DNA of 64,000 nucleotides. Origin: Aliidiomarina halalkaliphila (GTDB lineage: Bacteria; Pseudomonadota; Gammaproteobacteria; Enterobacterales; Alteromonadaceae). The stretch is taken from positions 248,001 to 312,000 of the forward strand of contig NZ_VJWL01000003.1 in the NCBI RefSeq assembly GCF_007096385.1. Reading direction: 5' to 3'. The notes under the pieces were generated by a model. That model had not been told where the DNA came from. It saw only the letters and a program-made list of their open reading frames with translations, and did not search any database. Made by a program: the position numbers and the translations under genes. Position 1 is the stretch's first letter; the number at the start of each line of letters is the position of its first letter. Positions 48,066 through 59,320 of the stretch are shown in pieces.

Positions 48066-48725
48066 TTGATTCTATTGATCGATAATTACGATTCATTTAC
48101 GCATAATTTAGCACGCTATTTTCAAGAGCTTGGCTATGAGGTGCGGGTGATTCGAAATGACGCCATCGATGTTGCCGGAATTCTTGCGCTAGATCCTCAG
48201 GCCTTGGTGATTTCACCGGGGCCGTGCACGCCAAATGAGGCTGGAATTTCATTAGCCGCGATTCGTGCCTTTGCCGACAAAATTCCAATTCTAGGTGTGT
48301 GCCTCGGGCACCAAGCCATAGGCCAGGTGTTCGGAGGGCGCGTGGTGCGTGCGCAGCAAGTGATGCACGGTAAGCGTTCTACTATCACACATAATCACAG
48401 CACCCTGTTTCGCGGCTTGCCGGCGAGTTTTCCAGTGGTGCGCTACCACTCTTTAGTGGTCGAAGAACCAAGCCTACCGGAGTGTTTGCGTATTGATGCA
48501 CGGGTAGTGCCGCGGGCTGAACAACAGGATGTACCGGGTGAGATTATGGCGTTATCTCACCGTGATTTACCGATATTTGGGGTGCAATTCCATCCGGAGT
48601 CGGTTTTAAGTGGCTATGGCCATGATATTCTTGAAAACTTTTGTCGGCTCGTCGACAAAAAAGGTAGTCAAACAGGGATCCAAGAGCGCATAACCACGCA
48701 ACGAGAACCCCTCCCTTCTGCATAG
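48066..48725 (+). CDS. pabA: Aminodeoxychorismate/anthranilate synthase glutaminase subunit
   Basis: This class I glutamine amidotransferase supplies ammonia to PabB (folate) or TrpE (tryptophan). The nucleophile Cys is in [11 protein letters not shown] and the His-Glu pair in [26 protein letters not shown] and [14 protein letters not shown] are the family signatures. The start is TTG at 48066, decided by the conserved N-terminus. The C-terminus carries about 20 extra residues after NFCRLVD. No partner subunit is adjacent; position before astC is known for pabA in related genomes, so pabA is preferred over trpG. Confidence 0.9.
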   Translation: MILLIDNYDSFTHNLARYFQELGYEVRVIRNDAIDVAGILALDPQALVISPGPCTPNEAGISLAAIRAFADKIPILGVCLGHQAIGQVFGGRVVRAQQVMHGKRSTITHNHSTLFRGLPASFPVVRYHSLVVEEPSLPECLRIDARVVPRAEQQDVPGEIMALSHRDLPIFGVQFHPESVLSGYGHDILENFCRLVDKKGSQTGIQERITTQREPLPSA

Positions 48726-48761
48726 TTATGCGACCGATCTGCAATTCTAATTTACCTTTAA

Positions 48762-50114
<1,353 letters not shown>

Positions 50115-50123
50115 GGGCAGATT

Positions 50124-51137
50124 ATGCTAGTCGTTCGGCCAATTGAGGCGCGAGATTATGAAGCGCTGTACGCCTGTGCGGTGGAGTCGGGACACGGCTT
50201 CACCTCGCTGCCGGTGGATGAAACCCTATTAAAGCGTCGGATTTCTCGTGCCGAAGAAGCCTTTGCTCTGACAACTGTTGAACAACCGGGCGAAGAGGGT
50301 TATCTGTTCGTAATGGAAGATACTGATACCCAAGAAATCGTGGGTGTTAGTGCCATCGAAGCGGCGGTTGGTTTGTCGTCTGCCTTCTATCATTACCATG
50401 TTGGCCGGGTAGTTCATCACTCGGCCAAACACAATGTGTACAACAACTTACAAACTTTAACCCTGTGTAATGATTACACCGGAGTAAGCGAGCTGTGTAC
50501 TTTGTTTTTGCGGGAACCCTATCGGAAAGGGCGTAACGGCCGAGTCTTGAGTAAGTTTCGTTTGCTCTTTATGGCCCAATTTCGGCAGCGTTTTGCTGAT
50601 ACGGTTATCGCCGAAATGCGTGGAATCTCTGATGAAGATGGTCGCTCGCCATTCTGGGCGTGGCTGGAGAAGCATTTCTTTACCATGGATTTCCCCAGTG
50701 CCGATTATCTCACCGGAATCGGTGAAAAGACCTTTATCGCTGAATTGATGCCTAAATTTCCTATCTACGTCAATTTGTTGGATAAAAGCGCTCAAGAAGT
50801 AGTGGGCAAAGTGCATCAAAATACGGTGCCAGCTTTGAAATTATTAACCTCAGAAGGTTTTCGCTTCCGCGGGTATATCGACATCTTTGATGCGGGACCC
50901 ACTGTGGAAGCTGAGATCAAGCAGTTACGCACGGTGCGCAATAGTCGCCTGATGAAAGTGCGGGTTGGTCGCCCGGAAGTGGCAGAAAACGTATTGCTGT
51001 GTAATACCAAGTTGAAAGATTTTCGCGCCTGTCAGGCGGATGTGACCTGTAACGGCGATGACGTGATCATGACAGAAGAAACGGCGCAGGCCTTAGGCGT
51101 TGCCGCCGGTGATCACGTGCGGTTAGCTGCCCTGTAG
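50124..51137 (+). CDS. astA: Arginine N-succinyltransferase
   Basis: AstA transfers succinyl from succinyl-CoA to arginine, the first step of the arginine succinyltransferase pathway. The 337 residues are close to E. coli AstA (344). Family segments are MLVVRPIEARDYEALYACA, LTLCNDYTGVSELCTLFL, FRQRFADTVIAEMRG and EGFRFRGYIDIFDAGPTVEA. It lies 9 bases after astC with AAGGGCAG as ribosome site. Confidence 0.96.
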   Translation: MLVVRPIEARDYEALYACAVESGHGFTSLPVDETLLKRRISRAEEAFALTTVEQPGEEGYLFVMEDTDTQEIVGVSAIEAAVGLSSAFYHYHVGRVVHHSAKHNVYNNLQTLTLCNDYTGVSELCTLFLREPYRKGRNGRVLSKFRLLFMAQFRQRFADTVIAEMRGISDEDGRSPFWAWLEKHFFTMDFPSADYLTGIGEKTFIAELMPKFPIYVNLLDKSAQEVVGKVHQNTVPALKLLTSEGFRFRGYIDIFDAGPTVEAEIKQLRTVRNSRLMKVRVGRPEVAENVLLCNTKLKDFRACQADVTCNGDDVIMTEETAQALGVAAGDHVRLAAL

Positions 51138-51168
51138 GCGGCCACATTTAACGAATAACGAGGAATGA

Positions 51169-52647
<1,479 letters not shown>

Positions 52648-52657
52648 GAGGTAACCT

Positions 52658-53077
52658 ATGGCAAAGCCAATGTCTGCACAGGTTCGTTGGGTCGATGGTT
52701 TAAAGTTTGTGGCCACTTCGGGGAGCGGTCATGCTGTCGTGATGGACGGCGATGGTGCCGCGAACGCGCCTAGCCCCATGGAAATGGTGTTAATGGCCGC
52801 GGGCAGCTGTTCATCGGTGGATGTGGTTAGTATTTTACAGAAGGCCAAGCAGAAGGTTCGCACGGTCGAAGTAAAGCTCGATGGGCAGCGTGCAGAAGGC
52901 ACCCCTGCTGTATTCACCGACATTCACATGACCTTTGTTATATATGGCCACGACGTGTCCGAGAATCATGTAGAACGAGCAGTTAAGCTCAGCGCGGATA
53001 AGTACTGCTCAGTATCGATTATGCTCGGGAAAAGCGTGAATATTAGCCATAGTTACGAGATTATAAACGAGGCTTAA
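52658..53077 (+). CDS. OsmC-family protein, YhfA type
   Basis: The 139-residue protein has the OsmC/Ohr fold, with cysteines in MAAGSCSSVDV and SADKYCSVSIML and the family segment NAPSPMEMVLMAAG. OsmC relatives reduce organic hydroperoxides; the YhfA branch is not well characterised. It starts 10 bases after astD and is probably co-transcribed with the ast genes. GAGG precedes its ATG. Confidence 0.9.
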   Translation: MAKPMSAQVRWVDGLKFVATSGSGHAVVMDGDGAANAPSPMEMVLMAAGSCSSVDVVSILQKAKQKVRTVEVKLDGQRAEGTPAVFTDIHMTFVIYGHDVSENHVERAVKLSADKYCSVSIMLGKSVNISHSYEIINEA

Positions 53078-53135
53078 CTTCGCTACTACGCTGCGGTGGG
53101 GAGTTGTTCTCGACCGCAGTGAGTGCGCCCTACTA

Positions 53136-54023
53136 TTAGTCTTGTTCCTGAATAATCGCTCGTTGTTTGCGATCCATCAGCCGTTCAATTAACGGCGCTA
53201 AAATCAGTTCCATGGCCAGTCCCATTTTACCTCCCGGCACCACTAACGTATTGATCCGCGACATAAATGAGCCGTCGATCATCTGCAAGTAGTAGGTAAA
53301 ATCTGGATTCGGAATACCACGAAAGCGAATCACCACAAAGCTCTCATCCATAGAGGGAATATCCTTGGCACTAAATGGATTCGAGGTATCCACTGTGGGG
53401 ACGCGCTGAAAGTTGATATGGGTACGGGAAAATTGCGGCACAATATGGTGAATATAATCATCCATACTGCGTACGATACTCTGCGCCACACTTTCTCGAG
53501 AATGGCCCCGCTCTGAGGTGTCCCGAATAATTTTTTGTATCCACTCCAAGTTCACAATGGGCACCATGCCAATCATCAGATCGACATGGGAAGCCACATC
53601 ATAATCGTCGGCGGCAACGGCGCCGTGCAGTCCTTCGTAGAAAAGCAAATCGGTATCGGCAGGGAGCATCTCCCATGGCGTAAAGGTACCGGGCATCTGG
53701 TTGTAAGGCACTGCATCATCAAAGCTGTGCAAATAGCGACGATGCCGGCCGGAGCCGGTGCTGCCATAGGTTTTAAATAGCGATTCAAGGGCTTTAAAAT
53801 CGTTTGCTTCTGGACCAAAGTAGCTAATGTGCTTGCCTTGCTCCTGTGCTTTACGAATGGCGACATCCATTTCTGGACGTGTATACCGATGGAAGCTATC
53901 TCCTTCAACGAAAGCCGCATTCAACCGAAGGCTGCGAAAGATATGACGCACAGCCTGGCTGGTGGTCGTGGTTCCCGAACCGGACGACCCCGTAACGGCG
54001 ATAATTGGATGGCGATCAGACAT
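53136..54023 (-). CDS. prkB: Phosphoribulokinase-like protein PrkB
   Basis: PrkB is a conserved gammaproteobacterial homologue of phosphoribulokinase. The 295-residue protein has the family's own P-loop form, GSSGSGTTTTSQA, with Thr where Walker A usually has Lys. EGDSFHRYTRPEMD and FYEGLHGA follow. No RuBisCO or Calvin-cycle genes are in the window, so a carbon-fixation role is unlikely. The true substrate is not established. It lies 24 bases downstream of slyX on the same strand. Confidence 0.93.
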   Translation of the reverse strand: MSDRHPIIAVTGSSGSGTTTTSQAVRHIFRSLRLNAAFVEGDSFHRYTRPEMDVAIRKAQEQGKHISYFGPEANDFKALESLFKTYGSTGSGRHRRYLHSFDDAVPYNQMPGTFTPWEMLPADTDLLFYEGLHGAVAADDYDVASHVDLMIGMVPIVNLEWIQKIIRDTSERGHSRESVAQSIVRSMDDYIHHIVPQFSRTHINFQRVPTVDTSNPFSAKDIPSMDESFVVIRFRGIPNPDFTYYLQMIDGSFMSRINTLVVPGGKMGLAMELILAPLIERLMDRKQRAIIQEQD

Positions 54024-54047
54024 GAATAACTCCCTTCGGAAATGGTT

Positions 54048-54305
54048 TTAATAGTGCGGTGGACGCTCGTCTATGGGCGCGTCTTTTTGGTCGTCGTCTA
54101 ATTGTTGTACACGTTCTACCATTAAAATCATATGTTTGTGTAACTTCTGTAACTCACGATTTTGTTCCGTAATTAAATCATTGAGCTCCGCGATGGTATC
54201 TTCTTGAAAGGCTAACTGGGTTTCAAGTCGTTCCATACGTTCTGCAATTTCATTAACTGTTACATCGATCTTTGGTGATTCTTTACTCATTCTTACTTTA
54301 TCCAT
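54048..54305 (-). CDS. slyX: SlyX family coiled-coil protein
   Basis: The protein has 85 residues from ATG 54305, or 80 from ATG 54290; neither has a strong ribosome site. A central coiled coil (RMERLETQLAFQEDTIAELNDLI) and the terminal PPHY motif are the marks of SlyX, a small protein of unknown function. It is divergent from fkpA, as in E. coli, and upstream of prkB. Confidence 0.92.
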   Translation of the reverse strand: MDKVRMSKESPKIDVTVNEIAERMERLETQLAFQEDTIAELNDLITEQNRELQKLHKHMILMVERVQQLDDDQKDAPIDERPPHY

Positions 54306-54406
54306 TGGTCATTTGCGCGTATTTACGTATATGATAGGCGCCTGATTTTGGTGTGCGCTTCTCAGGAATTGTACACGACCGAACCTACATGATAGCGGAG
54401 AATTGA

Positions 54407-55405
54407 ATGAAATTAATGACAAAGTGGTTCCTAGTTGTTGCAGGAACAGCATTATTGGCCGCCTGTGGCCCGTCCCCAGACCGCATTAATCTGAATCAAG
54501 AGCATGATGCTCGTTCTTATGCCGTTGGTGCCGCATCGCTGCGGGAAGCGCAACAATTAATTGAAATGATTGGTGAAGAATCACCAGATCTTGGTCGTGA
54601 AGAGAAGCACGAATTGCTGCACGTGGGCTTTGTTGATGTACTCAACCGTAAGCCACGCATGGAAGAGCAGATGATATCGCTAGAATTGATGGTGCGTGGC
54701 TTACAAGACGCGCCAGCGATGGCTGATTTGCCAGCGATTAAAGAGGTGACCATCGATGATGATGAGACCTCGTCACAGCTTTACATGTTAGGTGCATACA
54801 TGGGACTGCAAGTGCTCATGGTGGATAACCTGCTACAGGATTACGAGAAAGGCATTAGCGGCCGCATCGCTTCGATTGGCTTTCTAGAAGCGCTGGCAAA
54901 TGAAAGCCGCATGAGCGCAGAAGAAATTAATACGCAGTGGGAAATCATCCGCGACATCCTGACGACACCAGCGCCGGGTGTTGATGAAGTGATGTCTGAA
55001 AACCACGCAGCGGGTTTGGCCTATTTAGAAGAAAATGCCAAACGTGAAGGCGTGATGATCACTGATTCAGGCTTGCAGTATGAAGTTCTGCAAGAAGGTG
55101 ACCCAGAGGGTGTGTCGCCAAAAGCGACAGACATCGTGGTTGTGCACTACGAAGGCTGGTTGGTAAGTGGTGAGATATTTGATAGCTCAGTTGAGCGGAA
55201 CCAAACGGCAAGCTTCCAGTTAAATCGCGTGATCCCCGGGTGGACTGAGGGTATTCAGCTGATGCAAGTGGGTGCGAAGTACCGGTTCGTGATTCCGCAT
55301 GAATTGGCGTATGCAGATACTCAACGTGGACCAATGATTGCCCCTTATTCGGTGCTGATTTTTGAAGTAGAACTGGTAGATGTGGTTTCTACTGAAGCGA
55401 ATTAA
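54407..55405 (+). CDS. fkpA: FKBP-type peptidyl-prolyl isomerase lipoprotein (FkpA-like)
   Basis: The 332-residue protein is an envelope foldase. A signal peptide ends in the lipobox LLAAC-G, so unlike E. coli FkpA, which is soluble in the periplasm, this one is predicted to be lipidated. An N-terminal helical dimerisation domain (about 30-215) with a repeated pattern is followed by the FKBP catalytic domain (about 220-330), which includes VVVHYEGWLVSGEIFDSS and VIPGWTEGIQLM. It is divergent from slyX and ends in its own terminator. Confidence 0.92.
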   Translation: MKLMTKWFLVVAGTALLAACGPSPDRINLNQEHDARSYAVGAASLREAQQLIEMIGEESPDLGREEKHELLHVGFVDVLNRKPRMEEQMISLELMVRGLQDAPAMADLPAIKEVTIDDDETSSQLYMLGAYMGLQVLMVDNLLQDYEKGISGRIASIGFLEALANESRMSAEEINTQWEIIRDILTTPAPGVDEVMSENHAAGLAYLEENAKREGVMITDSGLQYEVLQEGDPEGVSPKATDIVVVHYEGWLVSGEIFDSSVERNQTASFQLNRVIPGWTEGIQLMQVGAKYRFVIPHELAYADTQRGPMIAPYSVLIFEVELVDVVSTEAN

Positions 55406-55440
55406 GGCTTGCCTTCGATAGCATCTCTAATGTGAGCGGG

Positions 55441-55473
55441 AGCCTCTAATCTGCAAAGGTTAGGGGCTTTTTT
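55441..55473 (+). terminator. Intrinsic terminator of fkpA
   Basis: AGCCTCTAA (55441-55449) pairs with TTAGGGGCT (55460-55468) over nine bases with one G-T pair, then a run of Ts. Confidence 0.88.
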
Positions 55474-55545
55474 ATGGCGCCAGGCCAACGCAGTGCGTTG
55501 GGTACGGGCAACAATTCCGCCCTAGGAATGGCAGTGAATAGATGC

Positions 55546-55577
55546 AAAAAAGGCCAGTGGTAGGTGCCACTGGCCTT
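55546..55577 (-). terminator. Intrinsic terminator of rsd
   Basis: AAGGCCAGTGG and CCACTGGCCTT form a perfect 11-bp stem with a six-base loop. On the minus strand it is followed by a T6 run, so it serves rsd. Confidence 0.9.
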
Positions 55578-55608
55578 ATGGTTTCTCGCGGTCGCTGCCA
55601 TCGATCCA

Positions 55609-56088
55609 CTAGACCTCAGGAAGCACCTCATGGCTGGCTAGCAAGGCAATCAGCTGATCTTCAAGTTCCAAACGATTTTGGAGTGCTTCGCCTAGGTTTG
55701 AAAGATCTTGAGTAAATTTCGGTAATGAATCCTGCTCGGTGACCTCCGCGTAATCATCATTGAAGCGCAAGGCTACTTCGGTGGTTACGGCAATTAATGG
55801 ATAAACACGTTGCGACAGTGCGTCTGTGTGTTGATTATGAGCTTTGGCTTCCTCAAGAATATGGTCATACAATTCAAAATGACCTGCGGATACGTAATCC
55901 ACCAAAATTTCACAGAATTCCCGAATATCTGCTGCCGAGGGCAATTGTTCCCGATTTTGGTCGTAAGGCGGTAATCCGGCGAGCTTAAAATAGCGTACGA
56001 GTAGGTCTTGGCGTTCATCAAGCCAGCGGTCCAACGCCGAGTGCAATCCTGCCCATTGTTGTTTGGCTTCTTTGTTCCGGCGTAACAT
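55609..56088 (-). CDS. rsd: Rsd/AlgQ anti-sigma-70 factor
   Basis: Rsd binds sigma-70 (RpoD) and frees core polymerase for alternative sigma factors in stationary phase. The start at 56088 follows AAGGAG and gives 159 residues (E. coli 158). The helical protein contains ERQDLLVRYFKLAGLPPY, LREFCEILVDYVSAGHFELYD-like segments and ALRFNDDYAE, typical of the family. It is divergent from nudC-hemE, the E. coli arrangement. Confidence 0.94.
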   Translation of the reverse strand: MLRRNKEAKQQWAGLHSALDRWLDERQDLLVRYFKLAGLPPYDQNREQLPSAADIREFCEILVDYVSAGHFELYDHILEEAKAHNQHTDALSQRVYPLIAVTTEVALRFNDDYAEVTEQDSLPKFTQDLSNLGEALQNRLELEDQLIALLASHEVLPEV

Positions 56089-56221
56089 AATATAACTCCT
56101 TGCAAGCGTCCGGCAGACCGGGTGATTAACTCCACTGTACTGTGGGACGATAGGCAAGATCAAATTTATTCATCGGCACCTTGCGTTTTCTTTACACGCG
56201 GCCTGTCGCCAAGGATTTGTG

Positions 56222-57028
56222 ATGATACATCCAGCAGATACACCTAAGCAGAAACATGCGGTTCATTGGTTTATCGTTCAGGGCAATCAGCTCCTGACAG
56301 ACCCAAATGGGAAACTGCCCTGTGCTGACATCGATCAGTTCCCGCTTGCGGAAACGGAGTACACGGCAAAGATTGGTGAGCTCGAAGGCCGTTCCGCTTA
56401 TGTGCTGTTGTGGCCGGCCGCCGAAGCCGAGCCGGCGGGGTACCGCTGGACACCGTTGCGCCAATTATTTCTAAACAGTAATGCTGAGACCTTCGCCTTA
56501 GCTGGGCGTGCGTGCCAGGTACAGCACTTCTTGCAAACCCATCAGTACTGCGGACGCTGCGGCAGTGACACTGTACATGTGGAGCATGAGCTCGCGGTAT
56601 TGTGTCCACAGTGCGACTTTGTTTGTTACCCGCGTATTTCACCATGCATTATCGTCGCTATTTATCGAGGAACCGATATTTTATTGGCCCGGGGAAACCG
56701 TCATCCAGAAGGGGTGTTTTCGCTATTGGCGGGTTTTGTGGAAAGTGGAGAATCGCTCGAGGAAGCGGTTCACCGAGAGGTATTTGAAGAGGCTGGCATC
56801 GAAATTTGCGACATTCACTATGCATTCAGTCAGCCATGGCCGTTCCCCCACTCGCTAATGGCGGGCTTTACTGCCCAATGGAAGTCAGGGGATCTCACGT
56901 TAGATCCAAGCGAACTGATTGAAGGGGGCTGGTTTCCGCTCGATGACTTACCGCAGATACCGCCCGCAGGAACCATCGCATCGCGTTTAATTGCGATAGT
57001 AAAAGCTGAAGTTTTGGATGCTTCCTGA
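56222..57028 (+). CDS. nudC: NAD-capped RNA hydrolase / NADH pyrophosphatase NudC
   Basis: NudC removes the NAD cap from RNA and cleaves NADH. From ATG 56222 (AAGGA upstream; GTG 56219 is also possible) it has 268 residues. The zinc ribbon has CGRCGS and [11 protein letters not shown], followed by the Nudix box [23 protein letters not shown] with the catalytic glutamates and the NudC-specific [11 protein letters not shown]. It is divergent from rsd and just upstream of hemE. Confidence 0.96.
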   Translation: MIHPADTPKQKHAVHWFIVQGNQLLTDPNGKLPCADIDQFPLAETEYTAKIGELEGRSAYVLLWPAAEAEPAGYRWTPLRQLFLNSNAETFALAGRACQVQHFLQTHQYCGRCGSDTVHVEHELAVLCPQCDFVCYPRISPCIIVAIYRGTDILLARGNRHPEGVFSLLAGFVESGESLEEAVHREVFEEAGIEICDIHYAFSQPWPFPHSLMAGFTAQWKSGDLTLDPSELIEGGWFPLDDLPQIPPAGTIASRLIAIVKAEVLDAS

Positions 57029-57065
57029 TAGAATTCCGCGCATAAATTTTAAGGATCAGGATGCT

Positions 57066-58133
57066 ATGAGTACTGAGTTAAAGAATGATCGCTATTTGCG
57101 GGCCCTGGCAAAACAGCCGGTTGATCGGACGCCGATTTGGATGATGCGCCAAGCGGGACGTTATTTACCAGAGTATCGGGAAGTACGTTCACAAGCCGGC
57201 GATTTTATGAGTTTATGTCGTAACGCCGAGTTGGCGTGTGAAGTAACTTTACAGCCATTACGTCGGTATCCGCTTGATGCAGCCATCTTGTTCTCGGATA
57301 TTCTCACGATTCCTGATGCCATGGGCTTAGGTTTGTATTTTGAACAAGGTGAAGGGCCGCGTTTTCAACGGCCACTACGCGACGCGCGTGCAGTAGCGGC
57401 CTTAGGTATTCCCGATCCTGAAGATGAACTGGGCTACGTGATGAACGCCGTGAGCACCATTCGGCGGGAACTCAAAGGTGAAGTACCCTTGATTGGATTT
57501 TCTGGAAGTCCATGGACCCTAGCGACCTATATGGTGGAAGGGGGTAGCACCAAGAATTTCTCTATCGTGAAAAAAATGATGTTCCAAGAACCGGCAGTGA
57601 TGCATCAGTTGCTGGATAAACTGGCGCAGTCGGTCACCTCATATTTGAATGCACAGATTGCTAATGGTGCGCAGTCTGTCATGATTTTTGATACTTGGGG
57701 CGGTGTCCTGTCACCACGTGATTATCAAGAATTTAGTTTGCGTTATATGGCACAAATCGTCGATGGCTTAACGCGCGAAAACGAAGGGCGTCATGTTCCT
57801 GTCACATTGTTCACCAAAAATGGCGGTCAGTGGCTCGAGATGATGGCGGCCACAGGATGCGATGCGTTGGGCGTGGATTGGACCACCAACTTGGGCGACG
57901 CCCGGGCGCGTGTTGGCGATCAAGTTACCCTGCAAGGCAATATGGACCCAAGTGTGTTGTATGGTAGTCCTGAGCGCATTCGGGAAGAAGTGCAAACGAT
58001 ACTGGAAAGCTTTGGTCATGGTACCGGGCATGTATTTAATTTGGGCCACGGAATTCATCCGGAAGTCGATCCGGCACATGCCGAAGCCTTTATTAAAGCG
58101 GTTACTGAATTGAGCCCTGCCTTCCATAAGTGA
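57066..58133 (+). CDS. hemE: Uroporphyrinogen decarboxylase
   Basis: HemE decarboxylates the four acetate side chains of uroporphyrinogen III in heme synthesis. The start at 57066, after AAGGATCAGGA, gives 355 residues (E. coli 354). Signatures are [29 protein letters not shown] and [13 protein letters not shown]. It follows nudC closely, so the two are likely co-transcribed. Confidence 0.97.
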   Translation: MSTELKNDRYLRALAKQPVDRTPIWMMRQAGRYLPEYREVRSQAGDFMSLCRNAELACEVTLQPLRRYPLDAAILFSDILTIPDAMGLGLYFEQGEGPRFQRPLRDARAVAALGIPDPEDELGYVMNAVSTIRRELKGEVPLIGFSGSPWTLATYMVEGGSTKNFSIVKKMMFQEPAVMHQLLDKLAQSVTSYLNAQIANGAQSVMIFDTWGGVLSPRDYQEFSLRYMAQIVDGLTRENEGRHVPVTLFTKNGGQWLEMMAATGCDALGVDWTTNLGDARARVGDQVTLQGNMDPSVLYGSPERIREEVQTILESFGHGTGHVFNLGHGIHPEVDPAHAEAFIKAVTELSPAFHK

Positions 58134-58168
58134 TCGTTTTTGCGACCAATCCCGATATATAAGCGTTG

Positions 58169-58193
58169 AAGGTGTCAGGAGGACTGGCACCTT
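58169..58193 (+). terminator. Possible terminator hairpin after hemE
   Basis: AAGGTGTCAG and CTGGCACCTT pair over ten bases (one G-T pair) with a GAGGA loop, followed only by TTACG. The T-run is weak. Confidence 0.45.
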
Positions 58194-58250
58194 TACGTTA
58201 CAATGCTCGTATATAGTTTTAGAGCTGAATTAAAGGGACGCTGGGAGCAT

Positions 58251-59306
58251 ATGTCGAATCGTTCATATTTTACACCGTTAACCGTGGTCGCAGTCATATT
58301 GGCTGTGGTTGTTGGTGTGTTGTATTTTTCTGAAGAAGAAGGCACATCAGATCAGCGTGGCATGGGTGCTGCGTCAATTATCGGGGCACCTGCCCGAGTC
58401 ATGGAATTTCGAGATGTTATCGAAGGCTTGGGTACCGCCCAAGCGCGTGAGTCGGTGGATATCATGGCACGGGTCTCACAAACCGTGAGCAGCATCCATT
58501 TCTCAGACGGTGATGATGTGGAAGAAGGCCAGCTTTTGGTGAGCCTTTCGGATCGCGAAGAGCGCGCTCGTGTGCAAGAGCTTGAGTTCCGGTTGGCAGA
58601 GAACCGCCGCCAATTAAGTCGCTTGCGCGAGCTTGCCCAAGAAAACGCTGCATCGCGAAGTATGATCGACGAGCAGGAAGTGCGGGTCGAGCAAACCAGT
58701 GCTGAACTTGAAGTGGCGCGTTCGCGCCTTGCTGAAATGACCATCCATGCGCCGTTCTCCGGTAAGTTGGGTCTACGTAAAGTGAGCCAAGGGCAACTGG
58801 TCCGGTCCGGCGATGTGATCACCACGCTCGATGCCATCACCCCTATTTTTGTCGATTTTAGCGTTCCTGAGTTATACCTCCCAAGTTTGAACGCAGGCCA
58901 ACGTGTGATAGCCATCTCTGCAGCCTACCCCGATCGTGAATTTATTGGTGAAATCGTAAGCTTGGCCTCTCGTGTCGATCCGGTTACCCGCTCCATCCTA
59001 GTGCGCGCATCCATCGATAACGAAGGGCGGGAATTACGTTCTGGAATGTTGTTACGCATTCAATTGGAGCGTCGCGTTGATCACACCTTAATGGTCCCTG
59101 AAAGTGCGGTAATCCCAATTCGTAACGAGCAGTTTGTGTATGTGGTCAACGATGAAAGTCGTGCCGTACGCACGCTCGTAGAAACCGGACGTCGTCAACC
59201 GGGTTGGATTGAAATCCTCGGTGGTATCGAAGAAGGCGATATGATTATCGTTGAGGGAACCATTCGCGTCCGTGATGGTTTGCCTGTCAATGTCACTGAA
59301 CGCTAA
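58251..59306 (+). CDS. RND efflux pump periplasmic adaptor subunit
   Basis: A membrane-fusion protein that links an inner-membrane RND pump to an outer-membrane channel. Start 58251 after GGGAG gives 351 residues: an N-terminal anchor helix (YFTPLTVVAVILAVVVGVLYF), lipoyl half-motifs (VSSIHFSDGDDVEEGQLLVSL and IHAPFSGKLGLRKVSQGQLV) around a coiled-coil hairpin, a beta-barrel domain and a C-terminal membrane-proximal domain. It lies 14 bases before the pump gene. Confidence 0.93.
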   Translation: MSNRSYFTPLTVVAVILAVVVGVLYFSEEEGTSDQRGMGAASIIGAPARVMEFRDVIEGLGTAQARESVDIMARVSQTVSSIHFSDGDDVEEGQLLVSLSDREERARVQELEFRLAENRRQLSRLRELAQENAASRSMIDEQEVRVEQTSAELEVARSRLAEMTIHAPFSGKLGLRKVSQGQLVRSGDVITTLDAITPIFVDFSVPELYLPSLNAGQRVIAISAAYPDREFIGEIVSLASRVDPVTRSILVRASIDNEGRELRSGMLLRIQLERRVDHTLMVPESAVIPIRNEQFVYVVNDESRAVRTLVETGRRQPGWIEILGGIEEGDMIIVEGTIRVRDGLPVNVTER

Positions 59307-59320
59307 TTGGAGGCAGTGCG

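Noticed and set aside
53084-53120. Hairpin CTGCGGT...ACCGCAG between the OsmC and prkB genes
   Set aside because: The stem is short with a 15-base loop and no T-run on either strand, so I do not call it a terminator.
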